24,485 nt of DNA from CAMCXE01 sp036520615 (GTDB taxonomy: Bacteria > Pseudomonadota > Gammaproteobacteria > Pseudomonadales > Cellvibrionaceae). The position numbers and the translations under genes were made by a program. The stretch's first letter is position 1, and each line of letters opens with the position of its first letter. Of this stretch, positions 20,644-24,485 are shown in pieces. The DNA is taken from contig DATDJI010000003.1 of assembly GCA_036520615.1 (NCBI GenBank), positions 1 through 24,485 of the forward strand. Direction: 5' to 3'. The notes under the pieces were generated by a model. The model ran no database searches. It had not been told where the DNA came from and saw nothing but the letters and a program-made list of their open reading frames with translations.

Positions 20644-22149
20644 TTACCAATAACTTTTTAGGGTGATATAAAGGTTGGAATCCAATCGTTCTGTACGCGT
20701 GTTAATGGGTTCTTGTAGATATTGGCCACCTAAAAGAAGCTGGCTGCGTTCAGATAGTCTGCGCTGGTAACTCGCGTCTATTAATATAAGTTTCCGCGCT
20801 GTTTCAGACAGAGGGTTGCCGCCGGGGACTGGGATATTAGTGCCGTCCTGGTTGAGATAAACCTGAGCGATGCGCCAGGCTATAACGTCTCCCTCCTCGA
20901 ATGCATGTAACCCGCCTAGACTGTACGCCTGGGAGTCATTGTCACTGCTAGCACCAATACTACGTCCCTTGTATCGATAACCACTCGTGTAAATGCCGTG
21001 CTCGTAGGTACCGTTGGGCATTCCCTCTGCATCAAAACGCATCAGCGTGTTACTGCCTTCTATCCAGAGCCGATGGCTGATCCCGGTTGTTGCCGTTGAT
21101 AATTCAATACCCATCGAGCCTATGTTGCGCGACGGAGTGCCGCCGGATTCGTCTTCACCGATTACTTGGCCATACCAAGCGCCGCTGTAGGACGACCTAT
21201 GAAAACTTGCCCGCCAATCAAAGCCGCCGAGCTGGTCACCGGGCTCATTCGAGGCGTCCTCAGCAATGCCGCTACCGCCTCTATTATCGTGACCGAGTAG
21301 TAGATCCGTCAGTACGCTGAGCGATTGCGGCCGTGTACCGCCTCCGAATAATGCAGTTCGGCTATAGCCAATCTCTAAAAAACTAAGTGGGCTATGGGTT
21401 ACGCGCAATCCCCACAGCTTTGCATGGCTGTAGTCTCGGTCGGTTTCCAATTGGTTGAGAAATGTCGTCAATTGCCAGGGGCCTAGCCAATGTAAAAACG
21501 GTGTTTCAAAGGCATTCGGTTCCAGACGTTGAATAAAAAGGCCAGGCGAGGGGCGAGCATTTGTCGAGAGAATTAAACTGTTTTGCCAAGCCGGCCCCCA
21601 AAAGCGCTCTATGGCTCCTACACCTAACCCCCAATTGCCCAGCCGAGCCGTAACATAACTATTATCAGCCCGCCAGGTATCCGTATCGCTGGCATCGCTG
21701 CTGTAGGTTGCAGAAATATTGACGGCGAAAATCTCTCCCATGGCCTCGACGGAGATCCCGGCTTCGGATTTTTCCCGGATGGAGTCAGCAAAGCCTCCCA
21801 GTGCGCGCGGATGGGCGGTGGCAGAAACTTGGCTAGTAATTTTAAAGCGGTCCGCATCCCTAATTGCGCTATTAATAAATGATATGGCCTGCTGTTGTTG
21901 TTCCGTAAGATTTTGCGATGGGAGCTTTTCAAGTGCTTCGGATAAGGCCTGCCAAGGAATCGGCCAGGATGTGATAGGAGCAGGCAGTAGTCCGGTGTCA
22001 CGAACCACCTCAAGTGCATGGCGAAGCGCGCGATCACTAGGCTCGGCCCAGGGTGCAGCCTGCAGGCATGCGGAGCCGAGCAGGCTAAACCAGCCGCAAG
22101 CGATGAGGGCACTATTTTGAATTAATCGTCTGGCTGAGCGCATGGGCAT
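20644..22149 (-). CDS. Wzi-like capsule assembly outer-membrane protein
   Basis: The protein has 501 residues. The N-terminus is a signal peptide with cleavage near CLQA-APW. A helical segment follows (about 40-100), then a long region of alternating aromatic and polar residues typical of an outer-membrane beta-barrel, with WGLGVGAIERFWGPAWQNSL and FLQ-type segments characteristic of the Wzi family. The chain ends in a Trp after LYITLKSYW, a barrel-type terminal strand. Wzi family proteins attach capsular polysaccharide to the cell surface. It precedes the SLBB exporter gene on the same strand. ATG 22149 is taken as the start, with ATG 22143 two codons later as an alternative. Confidence 0.85.
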   Translation of the reverse strand: MPMRSARRLIQNSALIACGWFSLLGSACLQAAPWAEPSDRALRHALEVVRDTGLLPAPITSWPIPWQALSEALEKLPSQNLTEQQQQAISFINSAIRDADRFKITSQVSATAHPRALGGFADSIREKSEAGISVEAMGEIFAVNISATYSSDASDTDTWRADNSYVTARLGNWGLGVGAIERFWGPAWQNSLILSTNARPSPGLFIQRLEPNAFETPFLHWLGPWQLTTFLNQLETDRDYSHAKLWGLRVTHSPLSFLEIGYSRTALFGGGTRPQSLSVLTDLLLGHDNRGGSGIAEDASNEPGDQLGGFDWRASFHRSSYSGAWYGQVIGEDESGGTPSRNIGSMGIELSTATTGISHRLWIEGSNTLMRFDAEGMPNGTYEHGIYTSGYRYKGRSIGASSDNDSQAYSLGGLHAFEEGDVIAWRIAQVYLNQDGTNIPVPGGNPLSETARKLILIDASYQRRLSERSQLLLGGQYLQEPINTRTERLDSNLYITLKSYW

Positions 22150-22753
22150 GGTTACAAAAAAGGGCGCATCTTAGAGGCTTTTCGTGCTGAGGGAAATGTT
22201 TGCGTGTTAGATGGCCGCGAAACTCGGCCTGATAACACTTGTGTAAACGCGCTGCACAAGAAACAAAAAGAATATTTGGAAATTCTGCAAGCCTGCGGGT
22301 CAGTGTTTAAAAAATGAGCAACTTACTTTGAATAGACATAAAGCCGCAAAAATAGAATTTTTAAGCTTCTCAATGTTTATTCGGACATAAGCGAACCAAT
22401 GAATTGGCGCGCCCATAGTATTAGCTAGGCATGAGTTGCGATAGGCCGAAAATCAAAGCCGTTTGAGCTTATTAATACTTCAGTGATTTTGTCGAAAAAA
22501 TTTCCAGCTATTGGAATTTTATGTGCGTTACCTAACACATAAAACGTGACGCATGTCTGATTCTTTGGCGCTGATAAACAAATTGGCGCGTCAATTAACG
22601 TGTTTGACGGTATCTCTGTAGACAAGTGTAAAAAATTATCCTATTTTTCCACTGCTTTAGTAGGGAGTAGGTGTTAGCCCGAGCTAAGGCTGTAGTCATC
22701 CCTTTTGATGAAACTAGGTTTTAATTTTAATAATAAAGATGAGGTACTGAGTT
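22150..22753. other. 604-base intergenic region between wzi-like and cold-shock genes
   Basis: No confident gene is seen. Two short frames look somewhat protein-like. One is on the plus strand ending at 22317, with no ATG and a GTG at 22204 that would give 37 residues including NALHKKQKEYLEILQACGS. The other is on the minus strand, 22425-22625, with a TTG start and 66 residues. The last 100 bases upstream of the cold-shock gene should form its 5' leader, which is typically long and structured in this family. A GAGGT ribosome-binding site lies before ATG 22754. Confidence 0.5.
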
Positions 22754-22966
22754 ATGTCGACTCGTGAATTAGGTACGGTCAAATGGTTTAACAACGCACG
22801 CGGTTACGGATTTATTACGCGTGGCGAATCTACGGACGATATCTTTGTTCACTACCGCAATATCCGCGGCGAAGGTTATAGATCTTTGGCGGAAGGGCAG
22901 AAAGTAGAGTTCGAAGTACACGAAGGCGAAAAAGGTCTTCAGGCGGACGATGTTGCCAGCCTGTAA
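22754..22966 (+). CDS. Cold-shock domain protein (CspA family)
   Basis: The protein has 70 residues, the usual length. RNP1-like KWFNNARGYGFI at 10-21 and RNP2-like DIFVHY at 29-34 are both present, so it should bind single-stranded RNA or DNA as a chaperone. It is monocistronic, with GAGGT before the start and a strong terminator 22 bases after the stop. It has the GTVKWFN opening of the family, with NARGYGFI in place of the common NAKGFGFI. Confidence 0.97.
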   Translation: MSTRELGTVKWFNNARGYGFITRGESTDDIFVHYRNIRGEGYRSLAEGQKVEFEVHEGEKGLQADDVASL

Positions 22967-22987
22967 AATTTGGGCAATCCGGCACAC

Positions 22988-23023
22988 AAAAAAACCCAGA
23001 GCTGCGCTCTGGGTTTTTTTTTT
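22988..23023 (+). terminator. Rho-independent terminator of the cold-shock gene
   Basis: ACCCAGAGC (22994-23002) and GCTCTGGGT (23006-23014) form a 9-bp stem with a three-base loop, flanked by an A-run and followed by a ten-T run. It is a textbook terminator and likely bidirectional. Confidence 0.95.
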
Positions 23024-23228
23024 GCCTGATTGTATGGCCCTCGTTTACAGTTTGAAATTACTTATCGGCTACGGCTGCACGTATCCAATTTTCGGCTTTG
23101 CAATTGACCGTGGCCTACGTGCTGTTTGCTATACACAAACCCCCTTTGTTTTTGTATTGGCGTAATTGATCGTTGTAATTTATTAGTCCACGATAGCCGT
23201 TCGACCGCCACTTTTAGCAGAGATTTGC

Positions 23229-23954
23229 ATGCAATCCAAGCGCACTAGGTTAGATCGGTTTATCAGCCAGCATACTAATGTGAATCGCAGAGATGTTCGG
23301 ATGATGCTTGCGCAGGGAAGGTTAGTGGTTGACGGGCATATTGCTGTGGATATTCATCATTCAGTGGATGAATTTAGTCATGTAGTACTAGATGGCGAAG
23401 TATTACAAAACAAAATTCCAGTTTATCTCATGCTCAATAAACCTACAGGCGTAGTGAGCGCTACAAAAGATGCAAAACATCTGACGGTTATAGATGTTTT
23501 GAAGAAAACGCTGAATGAAGCAGATATGCCAGCACTGGATATTGAAAACCTTCACTTGGTTGGCCGCTTAGATTTTAATAGTTCAGGCCTAGTGTTATTG
23601 ACGAATGATGGGCGATGGTCGCGAAGACTTGCATTGCCAGAAGAAAAAATTGCAAAACTCTACAGAGTTACACTCGCCAATAAAATCACCGCAGATTGTA
23701 TTCAGGCATTTGCCGACGGTATGTATTTTCCTTATGAGAATATCACCACGCGTCCAGCTAAACTCGAAATTTTGAGCTCTCATATTGCGATGGTAACTTT
23801 AGTCGAGGGCCGCTATCACCAAATTAAACGTATGTTTGGTCGCTTTCAAAATCCCGTTCTGGAGCTGCACCGAGTGGCAGTCGGAGGATTAACGTTGGAT
23901 TTAAACGTCGGGGAATGGCGCAGGCTTACGAACACGGAAGTTAATGCTGGCTAA
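23229..23954 (+). CDS. RsuA-family rRNA pseudouridine synthase
   Basis: The protein has 241 residues. The N-terminal S4 RNA-binding domain (about 1-50) includes RLDRFISQHTNVNRRDVRMM. The catalytic motif is LVGRLDFNSSGLVLLTNDG with Asp115, the nucleophile that attacks the target uridine. YHQIKRMFGRF near residue 200 is typical of the RsuA branch. RsuA makes pseudouridine 516 in 16S rRNA; the related RluE/RluF enzymes act on 23S rRNA, so the exact site is not certain. The gene stands alone after the cold-shock terminator with a weak ribosome-binding site. Confidence 0.88.
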   Translation: MQSKRTRLDRFISQHTNVNRRDVRMMLAQGRLVVDGHIAVDIHHSVDEFSHVVLDGEVLQNKIPVYLMLNKPTGVVSATKDAKHLTVIDVLKKTLNEADMPALDIENLHLVGRLDFNSSGLVLLTNDGRWSRRLALPEEKIAKLYRVTLANKITADCIQAFADGMYFPYENITTRPAKLEILSSHIAMVTLVEGRYHQIKRMFGRFQNPVLELHRVAVGGLTLDLNVGEWRRLTNTEVNAG

Positions 23955-24067
23955 TTCGCTGAAGTAAATCCAATAAGTGGCTGTACAGTTCAGCTCTGCC
24001 GCCTCAATAAAAAAGCTTGCGTTGTATTTATTTTGTTCCCATTAATAAGCCTGCGCACAAATATAAT

Positions 24068-24333
24068 TTACTGTCGTAAGTTTTTTTTAAATTCGGTTGG
24101 GGTCACACCAGTTTTCTCTTTAAATATTTTATGGAAGCTGTTTCGATTGTTGTATCCGGAGCGATAGGCTATATCGGTGATGCTGTAGCTTTGTTGGGTG
24201 TTGCATAATAATTTTACCGATTCTTCATGGCGCAAATTATTAAGATAATCGTAGAAGGATACCGCCATATGAATGTTGAGCAATTCGGATAGCTGATGCG
24301 GCGTGACACCCAATAATGACGCTAGTTTGCCTA
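24068..24333 (-). pseudogene. AraC-family regulator, C-terminal fragment cut by an IS element
   Basis: The remaining 3' part encodes the AraC DNA-binding domain: a KLASLLGVTPHQLSELLN first HTH and an ITDIAYRSGYNNRNSFHKIF second HTH followed by KTGVTPTEFKK. The frame is open back to about 24345, where the sequence becomes the terminal repeat of an IS5-family element and hits a stop. The N-terminal sensing part would lie beyond the insertion, outside the window. An internal TTG at 24313 could in principle start a short HTH-only protein, but there is no clear ribosome-binding site. Confidence 0.82.
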
Positions 24334-24485
24334 GAGCCTATCTCAAAAATGATTTTTTATTAACTATCTCTTAAAATGCCGTTAAAACAACAGATTACCG
24401 GAGCGGTCGGTGGAGCTCACAAAACAGCAATGGGAACTCGTAATACCTTTCCTTCGTGAAAAAGACCTGACTCAACAAGGTAAAG
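24334..24485 (+). mobile_element. IS5-family insertion sequence, left end (partial)
   Basis: The terminal repeat appears to begin GAGCCTATCTCAAAAATG at 24334, directly after CTA, giving a CTA or CTAG target site typical of IS5-group elements. The transposase starts 76 bases inside. The right end is beyond the window. It breaks the AraC-family gene. Confidence 0.75.
24410..24485 (+). CDS. IS5-family transposase, N-terminal part
   Basis: The GTG start gives VELTKQQWELVIPFLREKDL, matching the conserved opening of IS5-family transposases (a LTxxQWxxIxPxLP-type region). GGAG lies six bases before the GTG. The frame is open to the window end after 25 codons, so catalytic DDE residues cannot be seen. 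Confidence 0.78.
   Translation, partial: MELTKQQWELVIPFLREKDLTQQGK

Noticed and set aside
22204..22317. Plus-strand short frame with a GTG start and GAGGGA upstream (37 aa)
   Set aside because: No ATG, very short, and no recognisable family. Kept only as a note in the intergenic entry.
22425..22625. Minus-strand 66-aa frame between the wzi-like and cold-shock genes
   Set aside because: Needs a TTG start without a clear ribosome-binding site and shows no known motif.
1..24485. CRISPR arrays, rRNA genes, riboswitches, replication origin
   Set aside because: I looked for regularly spaced repeats, rRNA-like sequence and known riboswitch-like leaders and saw none I could support.

Overview
The window looks like a gammaproteobacterial chromosome, probably of the marine Cellvibrionaceae/Alteromonadales type. 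This is inferred from the moderate GC content, the LexA box style and the envelope genes, and no database search was possible. Roughly bases 1-17650 are the early, regulatory and cargo half of a temperate prophage or phage-like integrative element that continues past the left edge. Bases 17650-24485 are the host flank.

Element, left part (1-2883, minus strand): replication genes read leftward from a Cro-like repressor gene, through a DUF2786 protein, to a PriCT_2/Toprim primase and a DUF5906-type helicase. The last two look like one ancestral polypeptide split by a +1 frame change. Switch (2884-2966): divergent cro and cI-like genes share three copies of a 13-bp palindrome (consensus TTAGCTTAGCTAA) spaced exactly 25 bp apart. 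Two more copies, 24 bp apart, sit on the promoter of the rightward operon at about 5100, so one repressor appears to control both arms.

Between the switch and the rightward operon lie two convergent, overlapping genes: an uncharacterised 276-aa protein and a DUF488 protein. The rightward operon (5124-11055) holds at least 14 small, tightly packed genes, many with ATGA start/stop overlaps. Recognisable members are a LuxR-type HTH, an AlpA/MerR-like HTH, DUF2303, a cupin-like protein, an ASCH-domain protein and DUF3310. The rest are unrecognised.

Cargo zone (about 11250-16105), between the early operon and the integrase: a stand-alone DNA/RNA non-specific endonuclease-like protein; an unrecognised 136-aa gene directly under a near-perfect LexA box; a Cys-rich possible zinc-ribbon protein; a 59-aa secreted six-cysteine peptide; an SRAP/YedK (HMCES-like) protein; and a compact three-gene cassette (335 aa, 117 aa, and an alpha/beta hydrolase with a C-terminal membrane anchor). 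The cassette has the layout of an antiviral system and is the best candidate here for something undescribed. A P4-type tyrosine integrase (16174-17463) ends the element next to tRNA-Asn(GTT), whose 3' end is the likely attachment site.

Host flank: tRNA-Asn and tRNA-Val; a polysaccharide-export (Wza-like, multi-SLBB) protein with a Wzi-like outer-membrane barrel gene; a cold-shock protein with a strong terminator; an RsuA-family pseudouridine synthase; and an AraC-family gene cut by the end of an IS5-family insertion sequence that runs off the right edge.
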